A DNA stretch of 64,000 bases from Cyclobacteriaceae bacterium (GCA_019638395.1 JAHBTX010000005.1:62001-126000), one strand, 5' to 3'; shown: positions 28,368-38,134, counted from the first letter of the stretch. The notes: generated by a model not told the origin, from the sequence alone. Numbers and translations are program-made.

Positions 28368-29246
28368 TTAATCTTCGTCAATAAATCGTTTCGTGATTGG
28401 CTGATACGAGTCTATTCTTCTATCGCGCAGGAAAGGCCAGTGGGTGCGTACGCTGTCGGTCTTTTTCAGATCAAGTTCCAATACATTTACTTCTTCTTTG
28501 TCGTGCGAGGCCTGGTATAAAATACTTCCGAGTGGATTAGCGATAAACGATCCACCCCAGAATTTCATGGCTCCATTTTGCTCGAAACCTACACGGTTCA
28601 CGCTCACTACATGTAAACCATTGGCAACAGCGTGACTGCGTTGAATAGTTTGCCACGCTCCGTATTGTTCAGTATTAGTGGCTTCGTCTTGCGAGGTAGC
28701 CCAACCAATTGCTGTAGGGTAAAATAAAACCTCGGCACCCATCAACGCAGTAATGCGGGCTGCTTCCGGATACCACTGATCCCAGCAAATTAAAATACCA
28801 ATCGTTGCGAACTTGGTTTTGAATACTTTATACCCCAGGTCGCCTGGTGTGAAATAAAATTTTTCGTAATAAGCCGGGTCATCCGGGATGTGCATTTTGC
28901 GATACTTACCCAGGTATTTACCGTCTGCATCGATTACAGCGGTAGTATTGTGATATAAACCTTCGGTACGCTTTTCAAAAAGTGAAGCAATTATTACCAC
29001 ACCCAGTTCTTTCGCTACCGCAGATAATGATTCGGTTGATGGACCGGGTACGGGTTCGGCCAGTTTAAAATTTTCATAATCTTCCACATCGCAGAAATAC
29101 AGCGAAGTGAAAAGTTCTTGCAGACAAATAATCTGCGCACCTTTCCGGGCGGCTTCGCGCACACGCTCAATAGCTTTTGCCAGGTTTTCGCCAGGTGCTT
29201 TGGTGCAACTCATTTGCACGGTACCAATTTTAACAAGCTTGCTCAA
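28368..29246 (-). CDS. aguB: N-carbamoylputrescine amidase
   Basis: A 292-residue nitrilase-superfamily enzyme that hydrolyses N-carbamoylputrescine to putrescine, CO2 and ammonia. The catalytic Glu-Lys-Cys triad is E44 (CLQELF), K117 (KYRKMHIPD) and C154 (LICWDQWYPEAAR). FFKTK-like and YHNTTAVIDADG segments are typical of the family. Transcribed in the same direction as aguA, 75 bases upstream, so together they make putrescine from agmatine. Confidence 0.94.
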   Translation of the reverse strand: MSKLVKIGTVQMSCTKAPGENLAKAIERVREAARKGAQIICLQELFTSLYFCDVEDYENFKLAEPVPGPSTESLSAVAKELGVVIIASLFEKRTEGLYHNTTAVIDADGKYLGKYRKMHIPDDPAYYEKFYFTPGDLGYKVFKTKFATIGILICWDQWYPEAARITALMGAEVLFYPTAIGWATSQDEATNTEQYGAWQTIQRSHAVANGLHVVSVNRVGFEQNGAMKFWGGSFIANPLGSILYQASHDKEEVNVLELDLKKTDSVRTHWPFLRDRRIDSYQPITKRFIDED

Positions 29247-29268
29247 CGTTCTTTATTTTTTAGTGCTG

Positions 29269-29276
29269 CAAAGGTA
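29269..29276 (-). promoter_or_regulatory. -7 element TACCTTTG of aguB
   Basis: On the minus strand TACCTTTG (29276 to 29269) fits TAnnTTTG and lies 22 bases before the aguB ATG. No TTG is visible at the -33 distance. Confidence 0.45.
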
Positions 29277-29351
29277 AAAACTTTGTGGCGATACGAAATA
29301 GCATGATAATTTCAGTAAAGCGGCTTATTATTGGAAAAGTTTGAATTGCCC

Positions 29352-30674
29352 ATGGCTTCTTTCAGATTATACAATATGCCGGTAACCAAAAGTTCATTCT
29401 CACGCTATTTCAGAAAGCTGATAGTAGGAAACCAACCCGAGGGCGATGAATTAACGGTTACCAAAATGACTATTCTGCGCGGCCAGTTTGCATTGGTTGC
29501 CATAACCGTAGGTATTATCTATGCAACCATTGTTATGGTGCAGGGCGAATTTAACTTTATACCCTGGCACATCTTACTTATTGGAGGCAGTTCACTTTCT
29601 TTCTATCTGAATCGTACCGGAAAACATTTATCCTCCAGCCTGCTTATTGTTATTTTGGGCAATGTGTTTGTGTATTTGTTTTCATCGGTTAACCGGCCGC
29701 AGGATGGCATGTTTTTCTTTTTCTTTCTTACCAACACACTTACCGTTGTGTTGTTGGGGCATCGCTACAAAGGGTTAACCGTTTTACTAATTCTGATTAC
29801 CGTTGCGCTAGCCGTGCTTGCGTATTTATTTCCCACCATGATTGCCCCCGTGCCCAAAAATATTTCGCCTCAAATAGAACGCACCATTTTTCTGATTAAC
29901 CTTGTTATTAGTCTGTTGTTTGGATCGTATGTGCTGGTAATTCTTATTCGGGCCAATTATGAAACTGAAAGAAAATTACTAAAACAGCATGAGGCGCTAA
30001 CCAAAATAAATGAAGAATTAGACCGGTTTGTTTACAGCGCCAGTCATGACATGCGCGCTCCGCTTTCATCGCTGTTGGGGCTTATTGCTGTAACTGAAAA
30101 AACACAATCACCACAAGAAATTGCTATCTGTTTAAAAATGATGCGGGAACGTATTGGTGTAATGGAAGGATTTTTAAAAGAAATTACCGACTACTCGCGC
30201 AATGTTCGTACCGAGGTTGAACGGAAAAGCATACATGTTTACAATTCCATACAAGCATCTTTGAATAGTTTGAAGTTTCTGTTTGAACGGGATAAGATTG
30301 CAGTGAAAGTTGAAGTTGCGGCCGGCCTTACCCTTCAAACCGATGAGCCGCGATTTAATGTGGTTCTGAATAACCTTATATCAAACGCCATTAAATACTA
30401 TGATCCGCAAAAGCCCGGTCCTTTTATCAAGATCAGCGCAAGCATTTATAAAAATCAATTTGTGCTTACTGTAAAAGATAACGGTGTAGGCATTAGTCTT
30501 GAACATCAGAAACGAATTTTTGAAATGTTTTACCGTGCAACTACCCAGGGCGAAGGCTCGGGTTTGGGTTTGTATATTGTGCGCGAAACCGTTGAAAAAC
30601 TTGGCGGAGCGATCGAGGTTCAATCAACACCGGCCACCGGAAGCACTTTTACAGTACGCTTACCTGTTTATTAA
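29352..30674 (+). CDS. Membrane-bound sensor histidine kinase (paralogue 1)
   Basis: A 440-residue kinase. Five or six membrane helices occupy residues 45-205 without an extracytoplasmic domain. A short coiled coil follows, then the HisKA H-box YSASHDMRAPLSSLLGL (H232). The ATP-binding domain has the N box NNLISNAIKYY, G1 VKDNGVGIS and G2 GEGSGLGLYIV. The ATG at 29352 is used; a TTG at 29331 or an ATG at 29373 are alternatives. No response regulator is adjacent. It is a close relative of the kinase at 31907 but lacks its PAS domain. Confidence 0.9.
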   Translation: MASFRLYNMPVTKSSFSRYFRKLIVGNQPEGDELTVTKMTILRGQFALVAITVGIIYATIVMVQGEFNFIPWHILLIGGSSLSFYLNRTGKHLSSSLLIVILGNVFVYLFSSVNRPQDGMFFFFFLTNTLTVVLLGHRYKGLTVLLILITVALAVLAYLFPTMIAPVPKNISPQIERTIFLINLVISLLFGSYVLVILIRANYETERKLLKQHEALTKINEELDRFVYSASHDMRAPLSSLLGLIAVTEKTQSPQEIAICLKMMRERIGVMEGFLKEITDYSRNVRTEVERKSIHVYNSIQASLNSLKFLFERDKIAVKVEVAAGLTLQTDEPRFNVVLNNLISNAIKYYDPQKPGPFIKISASIYKNQFVLTVKDNGVGISLEHQKRIFEMFYRATTQGEGSGLGLYIVRETVEKLGGAIEVQSTPATGSTFTVRLPVY

Positions 30675-31342
30675 GATTTTAGTTTTACAGCCCTAATCAT
30701 TTCGCGCTTGCCCGGGGGGCCCGGTAAACTTTCAACTTCCAACCCCAGGGCTCTCAGGTCGCGCTTAAGCTGCCCTTTTGCACAGTAGGTTACAAACACG
30801 CCCCCGGTTTGCAACTTCAATACTACTTTTTGCAACATGTCAACCGTCCACATATCGGGTTGCTTGTTGGGAGCAAAAGCATCGTAGTAAATTAAATCAA
30901 AATGGATATCTGGTAATTCAATTTGTTGCAACGTGTTTTCACTTTTAAATAGTGCCGCATGCAATGCTACCTGTTGCCACGTGTTCCAGGGAAGGTTATG
31001 AATTTTTTCATATAACGGGCGATCGTGTGTGGCATAATTAAGTTGCTGCCATACTTCCTGTACTAATGGAAATTTTTCGATGGCAAAGTAACGAATCTGT
31101 AAGGCCGCTACTGCTGGCACCCGCAACGTGAGCCATGCATTAAGCGCAGTACCCAAACCAACTTCCAGAATAGTAAGTTGTTCCTGTTTGTTTCGTTCAA
31201 GCCAAAACTTTAATCCTTGTTCAATAAAAACATATTCCGATTCTTGTACTGCCCCGTGGCGGGAGTGGTAGGTTTCGTCCAGTTCGGCATTTAGCAAAGA
31301 ATGCGATCCATCTCCGGTTAAAATCACGCGGATGTCTGGCAT
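30671..31342 (-). CDS. mnmD: tRNA 5-methylaminomethyl-2-thiouridine(34) methyltransferase
   Basis: A 223-residue SAM-dependent methyltransferase that finishes the mnm5 modification of tRNA wobble uridine. It has TGDGSHSLLNAELDETYHSR at the start, the SAM motif ILEVGLGTALNAW, the YYDAFAPNKQPDMW motif and a C-terminal PGPPGKREMIRA. It is the stand-alone MnmD form, not fused to the MnmC oxidase. Its end overlaps the convergent kinase gene by 4 bases and its start lies 10 bases after ispF. Confidence 0.93.
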   Translation of the reverse strand: MPDIRVILTGDGSHSLLNAELDETYHSRHGAVQESEYVFIEQGLKFWLERNKQEQLTILEVGLGTALNAWLTLRVPAVAALQIRYFAIEKFPLVQEVWQQLNYATHDRPLYEKIHNLPWNTWQQVALHAALFKSENTLQQIELPDIHFDLIYYDAFAPNKQPDMWTVDMLQKVVLKLQTGGVFVTYCAKGQLKRDLRALGLEVESLPGPPGKREMIRAVKLKS

Positions 31343-31352
31343 ACACTTTAAA

Positions 31353-31832
31353 TTAATTTTTCTTGATTAACGCAATCGCCATAGCGTTCACACCTTCTTC
31401 GCGACCTACGTACCCCAACCGCTCGTTGGTGGTTGCTTTTATTGAAACATCTTCTTCGGCCACATTCATTAACGGTGCCAATACTTTTTTCATTTCATCA
31501 ATGTGTGGATTCACTTTAGGGGCTTCCAGGCAAACAGTACAATCTACGTTTTCAATTCTCCAACCACGCTCGGTTAGCATTCGGGTTACGTCTTTTAGAA
31601 AAAATTTACTATCCATACCACTCCAGCGCGGGTCTTTATTGGAATAATGATAACCAATATCGCGCAGGTTGGCTGCGCCCAGCAGTGCATCGCAAATGGC
31701 GTGTATCAACACATCGGCATCGCTATGGCCCACCGCACCTTTAGAAGCAGGTAGTTTAATACCACCCAGGTAAAAATCCCTGCCGTTTTCCAACACGTGT
31801 ACATCAAACCCTAACCCAACTCTTAATTTCAT
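31353..31832 (-). CDS. ispF: 2-C-methyl-D-erythritol 2,4-cyclodiphosphate synthase
   Basis: A 159-residue enzyme of the MEP isoprenoid pathway. Metal ligands D10, H12 (GFDVH) and H44 are present, along with GHSDADVLIHAICDALLGAA and the C-terminal TTNERLGYVGREEG. The ATG at 31832 is the family start; the frame extended to 31874 is not needed. It is in one unit with mnmD. Confidence 0.96.
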   Translation of the reverse strand: MKLRVGLGFDVHVLENGRDFYLGGIKLPASKGAVGHSDADVLIHAICDALLGAANLRDIGYHYSNKDPRWSGMDSKFFLKDVTRMLTERGWRIENVDCTVCLEAPKVNPHIDEMKKVLAPLMNVAEEDVSIKATTNERLGYVGREEGVNAMAIALIKKN

Positions 31833-31906
31833 AAGTGCAATACATTTGTCCAAAGGTAATAGTTGGCACATCATTATTACAGTTTATATTTATTGCACCT
31901 AAGCAT

Positions 31907-33580
31907 ATGAGTTACCGAGATTTCCTGGTGGGTAAAAAGCTAATTCCATCGCATACTGATTTTAAGTATGCCATGTTGCGAAGTCAGTTTGCCGGAATTA
32001 TTCTAACTGTAGCAGTTTTCTATATTATTCTGGATAGTTCCAATGGCGTAACGGTATTTATTCCGCTTTATGGATTATTGATAGTTGGAGGACTCACCTC
32101 ATTTATTCTTAACCGGCAGCAAAATTATATCGCAGCTACTCTTACACAGCTTATTATGTTAAATTTTCTGGTATTGATATTTGCTGATGTGGATCATCCG
32201 TATGGCGGTGTGTACTTCTATTTTATTACCTGTGCAGGCGTTGGGTTAATTTTATTTAACTATTACAATAGGGTGTTAAGCATTTTATTTGCTTTGTTAC
32301 CCGTGTTGCTGGGGCTGCTTGCCTTTTATGCCGATCTGAATCTTATTCCCGAACCCAGCTACGAGCCACACATGGTAAGCATGAATTTCGTTTCAAATCT
32401 GATTATTGGAATTTTATCAAATGGATTTGTGGTGTATTTCCTGATTAGCAGAAACCGTGAGGTTGAACAAAATCTGGTTCAAACATCCAACGATCTGAAA
32501 AAAAGTGAAGAACGTTTTTTAATGGCTTTACACGGTACCAAAGCCGGAGTGTATGAGTGGAAAATGGCAGAAAATTCAATTTACGTTAGCACCGATTGGA
32601 AGCGCTTACTCGGTTATGAAGCCCATGAATTAAATAACCTGCGGCAAGAAGATTTTTCGCCCTTGGTATTTCCGGAAGACCGGGCCCGCACCCGCCAGCT
32701 AATCAATGAACACCTGGCTTTACAAAAACCATATCAGAATGAGTTCCGGTTGCTCACTAAAAGCGGAGTGTATAAATGGTTTCAGGATAGCGGAGTATTT
32801 AAACAGGATGAAAACGGCAAAACAGTTTTGGTTGGAACACTTATCGATATAGACGAGCGCAAAAAAGCCGAAGCAGAACTTGCTTTGAAGAACGAACAAT
32901 TAGCCAAGACGAATGAAGAGTTAGATCGGTTTGTATATAGTGCCAGCCACGATATGCGGGCACCACTCAGTTCATTGTTAGGCCTTATTCATCTATCTGA
33001 AAAGACCGACCGGCCCGAAGAAGTAGGTTTGTTTTTACAAATGATGAAAGACCGGATAAAAACCATGGAGGGCTTTATTAAAGAAGTAACAGACTACTCG
33101 CGTAATACAAGGCTTGATCTGTTGCCTACACCCATTAAGCTGGAGTTGCTTGCGCAGGAAGTAGTACAAACCCTGGCTTATTCAGTAGTAAATAAAAAGG
33201 TACGGATTGAAGTGCGGATTGACCCGGACCTGGAAATTTCAACTGACCCAAACCGACTGAAAGTTGTTATCAACAACCTGGTCTCAAATGCCTACAAATA
33301 CCATCGGTTCGATCAGCCCGATCCCTACATCATCATCAGCGCCATAAAAAAAGCCGACCATGTTTTGATAACTGTAAAAGATAACGGCACGGGTATTTCA
33401 AAAGAACATCACAGTCGTATTTTTGATATGTTTTATCGCGCTTCCGAATCCAGCGAAGGCTCCGGATTAGGTTTGTATATTGTAAAAGAAACGTTGGATA
33501 AACTGGAAGGCAACATCAGCGTACAATCGTCTGTGGGCGATGGTTCTGAGTTTACGGTTACGCTTCCGCTGAGTCTGTAA
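31907..33580 (+). CDS. Membrane-bound PAS-sensor histidine kinase (paralogue 2)
   Basis: A 557-residue kinase with multiple membrane helices (25-182), a PAS/PAC domain at about 203-318 (closing VLVGTLIDIDERKKAE), a coiled coil, the H-box YSASHDMRAPLSSLLGL (H348) and an ATPase domain (NNLVSNAYKYH, VKDNGTGIS, GEGSGLGLYIV). The membrane and kinase parts match the kinase at 29352, so the two are paralogues. The ispF-mnmD pair lies between them in reverse. No cognate regulator is seen, so it may phosphorylate a distant partner. Confidence 0.9.
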   Translation: MSYRDFLVGKKLIPSHTDFKYAMLRSQFAGIILTVAVFYIILDSSNGVTVFIPLYGLLIVGGLTSFILNRQQNYIAATLTQLIMLNFLVLIFADVDHPYGGVYFYFITCAGVGLILFNYYNRVLSILFALLPVLLGLLAFYADLNLIPEPSYEPHMVSMNFVSNLIIGILSNGFVVYFLISRNREVEQNLVQTSNDLKKSEERFLMALHGTKAGVYEWKMAENSIYVSTDWKRLLGYEAHELNNLRQEDFSPLVFPEDRARTRQLINEHLALQKPYQNEFRLLTKSGVYKWFQDSGVFKQDENGKTVLVGTLIDIDERKKAEAELALKNEQLAKTNEELDRFVYSASHDMRAPLSSLLGLIHLSEKTDRPEEVGLFLQMMKDRIKTMEGFIKEVTDYSRNTRLDLLPTPIKLELLAQEVVQTLAYSVVNKKVRIEVRIDPDLEISTDPNRLKVVINNLVSNAYKYHRFDQPDPYIIISAIKKADHVLITVKDNGTGISKEHHSRIFDMFYRASESSEGSGLGLYIVKETLDKLEGNISVQSSVGDGSEFTVTLPLSL

Positions 33581-33582
33581 GC

Positions 33583-34824
33583 TCAGTTGTCTTCGGCACA
33601 ATAGTATAAAACACTTTCATTTTCAGGCTTCAGAATTTCCAATGCTGCTTGTTGAATCTCCGCTAAACCAATACGCGCAATCTTTTCACTTTCGTGATTA
33701 ACAGAATCTATATCGCCCGATAAGGCTGCAAAGGCCAGGTTCATGGCCCGGTTCATTACCTCCACTTTTTCAAACTCCATGGTAGTAAGCGCTTGATTTT
33801 TTGTTTTGGTTAATTCCTCTTCCGTTGCGCCTTTCGCTACCAAATCCTGAATAACAGCATCTACCGCAGCCTCTGCTTCCTCTATTTCAATACCTGGTTT
33901 TATCCGGCCGTTTACTACCATCAACCCGGGGTCGATAGTGCCCATTGTAAAAGAAGAAATGGATGTAAAAATTTCTTTTTCTTTAACCAACTGGTTATAC
34001 AACCGGCTGGAGTGGCCGCGCCCTAACACATCGCTCAACAAATCGGCACTATAAAAACCCGCATCAAACCGTCCGGCCATGTGGTAACTTTTGTAAAGTG
34101 CATGCGCAGGAACCTTGGCTGTAATTTTTTTTGTTCGTTTTTGCATTTGGCGTGGTTCAGCCGGTAGGATGCGCACGGGTTTTTTTCCGGCTGGTATGGG
34201 GCCAAACCATTTTTCTGATAATGCCTTTACTTGCGATTGCTTTACATTACCGGCTACCACCAATATAGCATTGCTGGGCACATAATGGGTGAAGAAAAAA
34301 TCCTTCACATCCTGCATGGTAGCATTTTCAATATGACTTATTTCTTTACCGATGGTAGCCCATTGATACGGGTGCTGCGTATAGGCAAGCGGCCGCAGTT
34401 TCAGCCACACATCACCGTAAGGTTGGTTAAGATAACGCTGTTTAAATTCTTCAATCACCACTTTGCGTTGTACTTCCAGCACTTGCGGATCGAACGACAA
34501 ACTCAGCATCCGATCGCTCTCTAACCAAAAACCGGTTTCTATATTTGAGGCGGGCAGCGTGAGGTAATAGTTGGTAATGTCGGTATTGGTAAAGGCATTG
34601 TTCTCGCCACCTACAACCTGCAAGGGTTCATCGTACGATGGAATGTTGGCCGATCCACCAAACATCAGGTGTTCAAACAAATGTGCAAAGCCTGTCTTGT
34701 CGGGTTTTTCATCGCGCGAACCTACATCGTACAAAATATTCATTACAGCTATTTGCACGGTGGGATCTTCATGCACTATAACCTGTAGGCCATTGGCGAG
34801 TGTAAACGTTGTGTAGGGTATCAT
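33583..34824 (-). CDS. M16-family zinc peptidase
   Basis: A 413-residue pitrilysin-type peptidase with the inverted zinc motif HLFEH (48-52) in GFAHLFEHLMFGG, a downstream glutamate in VVIEEFKQRY, and the C-terminal half-domain. There is no signal peptide, so it is likely cytoplasmic. The ATG at 34824 (MIPYTTFTLANG) is the natural family start; an ATG at 34857 adds eleven residues. It is a single-domain subunit of the PqqL/YmxG kind. It is convergent with kinase paralogue 2 (2 bases apart). Confidence 0.9.
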   Translation of the reverse strand: MIPYTTFTLANGLQVIVHEDPTVQIAVMNILYDVGSRDEKPDKTGFAHLFEHLMFGGSANIPSYDEPLQVVGGENNAFTNTDITNYYLTLPASNIETGFWLESDRMLSLSFDPQVLEVQRKVVIEEFKQRYLNQPYGDVWLKLRPLAYTQHPYQWATIGKEISHIENATMQDVKDFFFTHYVPSNAILVVAGNVKQSQVKALSEKWFGPIPAGKKPVRILPAEPRQMQKRTKKITAKVPAHALYKSYHMAGRFDAGFYSADLLSDVLGRGHSSRLYNQLVKEKEIFTSISSFTMGTIDPGLMVVNGRIKPGIEIEEAEAAVDAVIQDLVAKGATEEELTKTKNQALTTMEFEKVEVMNRAMNLAFAALSGDIDSVNHESEKIARIGLAEIQQAALEILKPENESVLYYCAEDN

Positions 34825-34897
34825 TACCTGAATTTGGTGCAAGATAGGTTGACGCACGGTTTTTTCTATATTTTAGCAGCCTAAGACAATTTGCTGT

Positions 34898-36127
34898 ATG
34901 TCCGTTGAAATTACACTCATGATTCTTAGTGGTTTGGTAATTTTCAGTTACCTCTTTGATCTGATCGCTAAGCAATTTAAAATCCCATCTGTAATTCTGT
35001 TGCTGTTAAGTGGCATCGGGCTTCGATACCTTGCTACCTGGGTAAACATCCCCATTCCTAACTTTGAGCCGATCTTACCACTGGTGGGCACTATCGGGTT
35101 AATTCTAATTGTATTAGAAGGTGCGTTGGAATTAAAATTAGAAAGAGAAAAGTCTGCACTTATTAAAAGCTCGTTGGCTTCAGCTTTTTTTATTCTGATA
35201 CTCACCACAACGGGAATTGCATTTTTCTATTATTACCTGCTGGATGCCGATTTCAAAACCTGTTTCCTGAATGCAGTACCGTTGGGTGTAATCAGTTCGG
35301 CCATTGCAATTCCTTCGGCAGCCTCGCTACCAGTAGCCCGTAAAGACTTTATTGTATATGAATCTTCCTTGTCGGATATTTTTGGAATTATCTTATTCAA
35401 CTTCATGCTGGCTAATGAAACAATCGGATTCAATTCGTTTTTGAGATTAGGCTGGCAAACTATCCTCATCCTGATCTTATCGGCCGCATTTTGTCTTATA
35501 CTGCTTTACTTGCTCAAACGTATCACCCATCATCTAAAGTTTTTCCTCATCATTGCCGTATTAATATTAGTGTATGCTATTGGTAAGTATTATCATTTAC
35601 CCACGTTGGTAATTGTGCTGGCGTTCGGGTTATTTTTAAATAACCTGCATTGGATTCGAAACGCGTGGTTCAAGCGCACATTTAAATACGATAATTTTTA
35701 TAAAGATCTGCATCAGTTAGTACAACTTAGTGGCGAGAGTGCCTTTATTGTGCGAACTTTCTTTTTTCTGATTTTTGGTTTTACACTTAACGTACAATCG
35801 CTACTAAATGCAGATGTGCTTATTTACGGATCTATTGTAGTGGTTATCATCTATGCTATCCGTATTGTGTATCAAAAAATATTTGTGCGCACCGCCTCAC
35901 TGGCTGAATTTTTTCTTTCCCCGCGCGGGCTTATTAGCATATTATTGTTCTTCAGCATACCCGATGCACAAAAACTAAAGGGCGTTGAAAACGGGTTGCT
36001 CTTCTTTGTTATTCTTGCCACCAGTATTGTTATGACATTCGGGTTGGTGTCAACAAAAGAAAAGAAGCAAACAATCCCTGATCTTAAATCCGAAATCAAT
36101 TCAGATTCGTTACAGCAACATTCTTAA
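34898..36127 (+). CDS. Cation:proton antiporter (CPA family)
   Basis: A 409-residue inner-membrane protein with about eleven hydrophobic helices, including LVGTIGLILIVLEGALELKL and the VISSAIAIPSAASLP segment typical of Na+/H+ exchanger folds. FLSPRGLISILLFF near the C-terminus also fits. The tail is short and lacks TrkA domains. The ion specificity is not certain. Confidence 0.85.
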   Translation: MSVEITLMILSGLVIFSYLFDLIAKQFKIPSVILLLLSGIGLRYLATWVNIPIPNFEPILPLVGTIGLILIVLEGALELKLEREKSALIKSSLASAFFILILTTTGIAFFYYYLLDADFKTCFLNAVPLGVISSAIAIPSAASLPVARKDFIVYESSLSDIFGIILFNFMLANETIGFNSFLRLGWQTILILILSAAFCLILLYLLKRITHHLKFFLIIAVLILVYAIGKYYHLPTLVIVLAFGLFLNNLHWIRNAWFKRTFKYDNFYKDLHQLVQLSGESAFIVRTFFFLIFGFTLNVQSLLNADVLIYGSIVVVIIYAIRIVYQKIFVRTASLAEFFLSPRGLISILLFFSIPDAQKLKGVENGLLFFVILATSIVMTFGLVSTKEKKQTIPDLKSEINSDSLQQHS

Positions 36128-36136
36128 AATTTCAAT

Positions 36137-38134
36137 ATGAAATTTCAGCGCAAAAAACTTGCAGACACCACGCTACTTCAACTGTACGAAGCATTACTAT
36201 TTCCGCGGCTAATCGAAGAAAAAATGCTGGTGCTTTTGCGTCAGAATAAAATCAGCAAATGGTTTAGCGGTATTGGCCAGGAAGCTATCTCGGTTGGCAT
36301 TACACAAGCCTTGGAAAAAGACGAATACATTTTACCCATGCACCGCAATCTGGGTGTATTTACGGGGCGCAATGTTCCTTTCGTCAAACTATTTGCCCAA
36401 TGGCAAGGCACAGGTTCCGGGTTTACGAAAGGCCGCGATCGGTCTTTCCACTTCGGGAGTAATGAACACCACATTGTAGGAATGATCTCGCACCTGGGCC
36501 CGCAAAATGGAGTGGCCGATGGTATTGCATTAGCTTCTATCTTAAAAAAAGAGAATAAGGTTACCATAGTTTTTAATGGCGATGGTGGCACCAGCCAGGG
36601 CGATTTTCATGAAGCTGTAAACGTAGCAGCCGTATGGAACCTGCCCGTGATTTTTGTTATTGAAAACAATGGCTACGGCCTTTCAACACCCAGCAGCGAA
36701 CAATTTAAATGCAAACAGTTTATTGATAAAGCTATTGGCTATGGAATAGAAGGCGTTAAAGTTGATGGCAATAATGTTCTGGAAGTTTATAATACCGTAA
36801 AATCGTTGGCCGAAAAACTACGCAAAAATCCACAGCCGATTTTGTTAGAGTGTATTACATTTAGAATGCGCGGCCACGAAGAAGCATCGGGTACCAAGTA
36901 CGTACCTAAAAAATTAATAGACGAGTGGGCCAAAAAAGATCCACTTACCAACTATGAAAACTTTTTGGTGGATGAAACACTACTCGATCAAAAACAGATC
37001 GATAGCATCCGCAAAAAATTAAAGAAAGAAATTGAGGCGGGCCTGGCAGAAGCTTTTCAGGAAACATTGCCTGTACCTGATACTGAATTGGAGCTGAATG
37101 ATATGTACGCTCCCTTCAATCAAACTGTAATCTCCCCCCTCTCCTCCGGAGAGGGGCCGGGGGTGAAGTCGTCCGAAAAAAGATTTATCGATGCCATTAG
37201 CGATGGCCTTCGCCAAAGTATGGAGCGCCACAACAACCTTGTTTTAATGGGGCAAGACATTGCCGATTACGGTGGTGTGTTTAAAATAACCGAAGGTTTT
37301 GTGGAGCAGTTTGGAAAAGATCGCGTACGCAATACGCCTTTGTGCGAATCGGCTATTGTTGGAACGGGCCTTGGCCTTTCTATAAAAGGCATGAAAGCCA
37401 TGGTGGAAATGCAGTTTGCCGATTTTGTTACCGAAGGCTTCAACCAGATTGTGAACAACCTGGCAAAAATTCATTGGCGCTGGGGCCAACATGCTGATGT
37501 GGTGGTGCGCATGCCAACGGGCGCTGGAACGGCAGCAGGGCCATTCCATTCTCAAAGTAATGAAGCGTGGTTTTTTCATACGCCCGGTTTAAAAATTGTT
37601 TACCCATCAAACCCATACGATGCCAAAGGCCTGCTCTGTGCTGCCTTCAACGATCCCAATCCTTATCTCTATTTCGAGCACAAACTTTTGTACCGATCTA
37701 TCAAAGCCACCATACCCGATGATTACTTCACAGTTGAAATTGGTAAAGCCAAGTTGGTAAGCGAAGGCAATGACCTTTCCATCATCACCTACGGCATGGG
37801 TGTGCATTGGGCGCAGGAAATACTCATGCAACTACCAGATGTTAATGCCGATGTACTGGATCTGCGCACATTACTCCCATGGGATAAGGAGGCCGTACTC
37901 GAAACAGTTAAGAAAACCCACCGTGTGTTGGTGTTGCATGAAGATACACTAACCGGAGGAATTGGTGCCGAAATAGCCGCCTGGATAAGCGAACATGCAT
38001 TTCAATACTTAGATGCCCCCGTAATGCGCGAAGCAAGCTTAGATACCGCTATTCCGTTTGCGGCCACACTTGAGCAAAATTTTTTGCCGAAGGGGAGGCT
38101 AAAAAACCGAATTAAAACACTTTTAAAATTCTAA
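36137..38134 (+). CDS. Fused alpha/beta E1 of a 2-oxoacid dehydrogenase
   Basis: A 665-residue thiamine-diphosphate enzyme. Residues 1 to about 320 are the E1 alpha part with the ThDP motif GDGGTSQGDFHEA (148-160) and NNGYGLSTP. Residues about 348-665 are the E1 beta part (LVLMGQDIADYGGVFKITEG, then GPFHSQSNEAWFFHTPGLKI). Fused E1 proteins of this kind are known in Bacteroidota and probably feed branched-chain 2-oxoacid or pyruvate units to an E2 lipoyl enzyme, which is not in the window. The linker (residues 332-346) contains an unusual in-frame palindromic DNA element, reported separately. Confidence 0.92.
   Translation: MKFQRKKLADTTLLQLYEALLFPRLIEEKMLVLLRQNKISKWFSGIGQEAISVGITQALEKDEYILPMHRNLGVFTGRNVPFVKLFAQWQGTGSGFTKGRDRSFHFGSNEHHIVGMISHLGPQNGVADGIALASILKKENKVTIVFNGDGGTSQGDFHEAVNVAAVWNLPVIFVIENNGYGLSTPSSEQFKCKQFIDKAIGYGIEGVKVDGNNVLEVYNTVKSLAEKLRKNPQPILLECITFRMRGHEEASGTKYVPKKLIDEWAKKDPLTNYENFLVDETLLDQKQIDSIRKKLKKEIEAGLAEAFQETLPVPDTELELNDMYAPFNQTVISPLSSGEGPGVKSSEKRFIDAISDGLRQSMERHNNLVLMGQDIADYGGVFKITEGFVEQFGKDRVRNTPLCESAIVGTGLGLSIKGMKAMVEMQFADFVTEGFNQIVNNLAKIHWRWGQHADVVVRMPTGAGTAAGPFHSQSNEAWFFHTPGLKIVYPSNPYDAKGLLCAAFNDPNPYLYFEHKLLYRSIKATIPDDYFTVEIGKAKLVSEGNDLSIITYGMGVHWAQEILMQLPDVNADVLDLRTLLPWDKEAVLETVKKTHRVLVLHEDTLTGGIGAEIAAWISEHAFQYLDAPVMREASLDTAIPFAATLEQNFLPKGRLKNRIKTLLKF
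37136..37156. repeat. Palindromic element read in frame in the E1 fusion linker
   Basis: CCCCTCTCC, loop TCC, GGAGAGGGG is a perfect 9-base-pair hairpin, continuing as GGGGCCGGGGGTG. It encodes SPLSSGEGPGV in the alpha-beta linker. The same nucleotide theme occurs between genes in many Bacteroidota genomes, so this looks like a dispersed palindrome that landed in a tolerant linker without breaking the frame. Confidence 0.7.
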
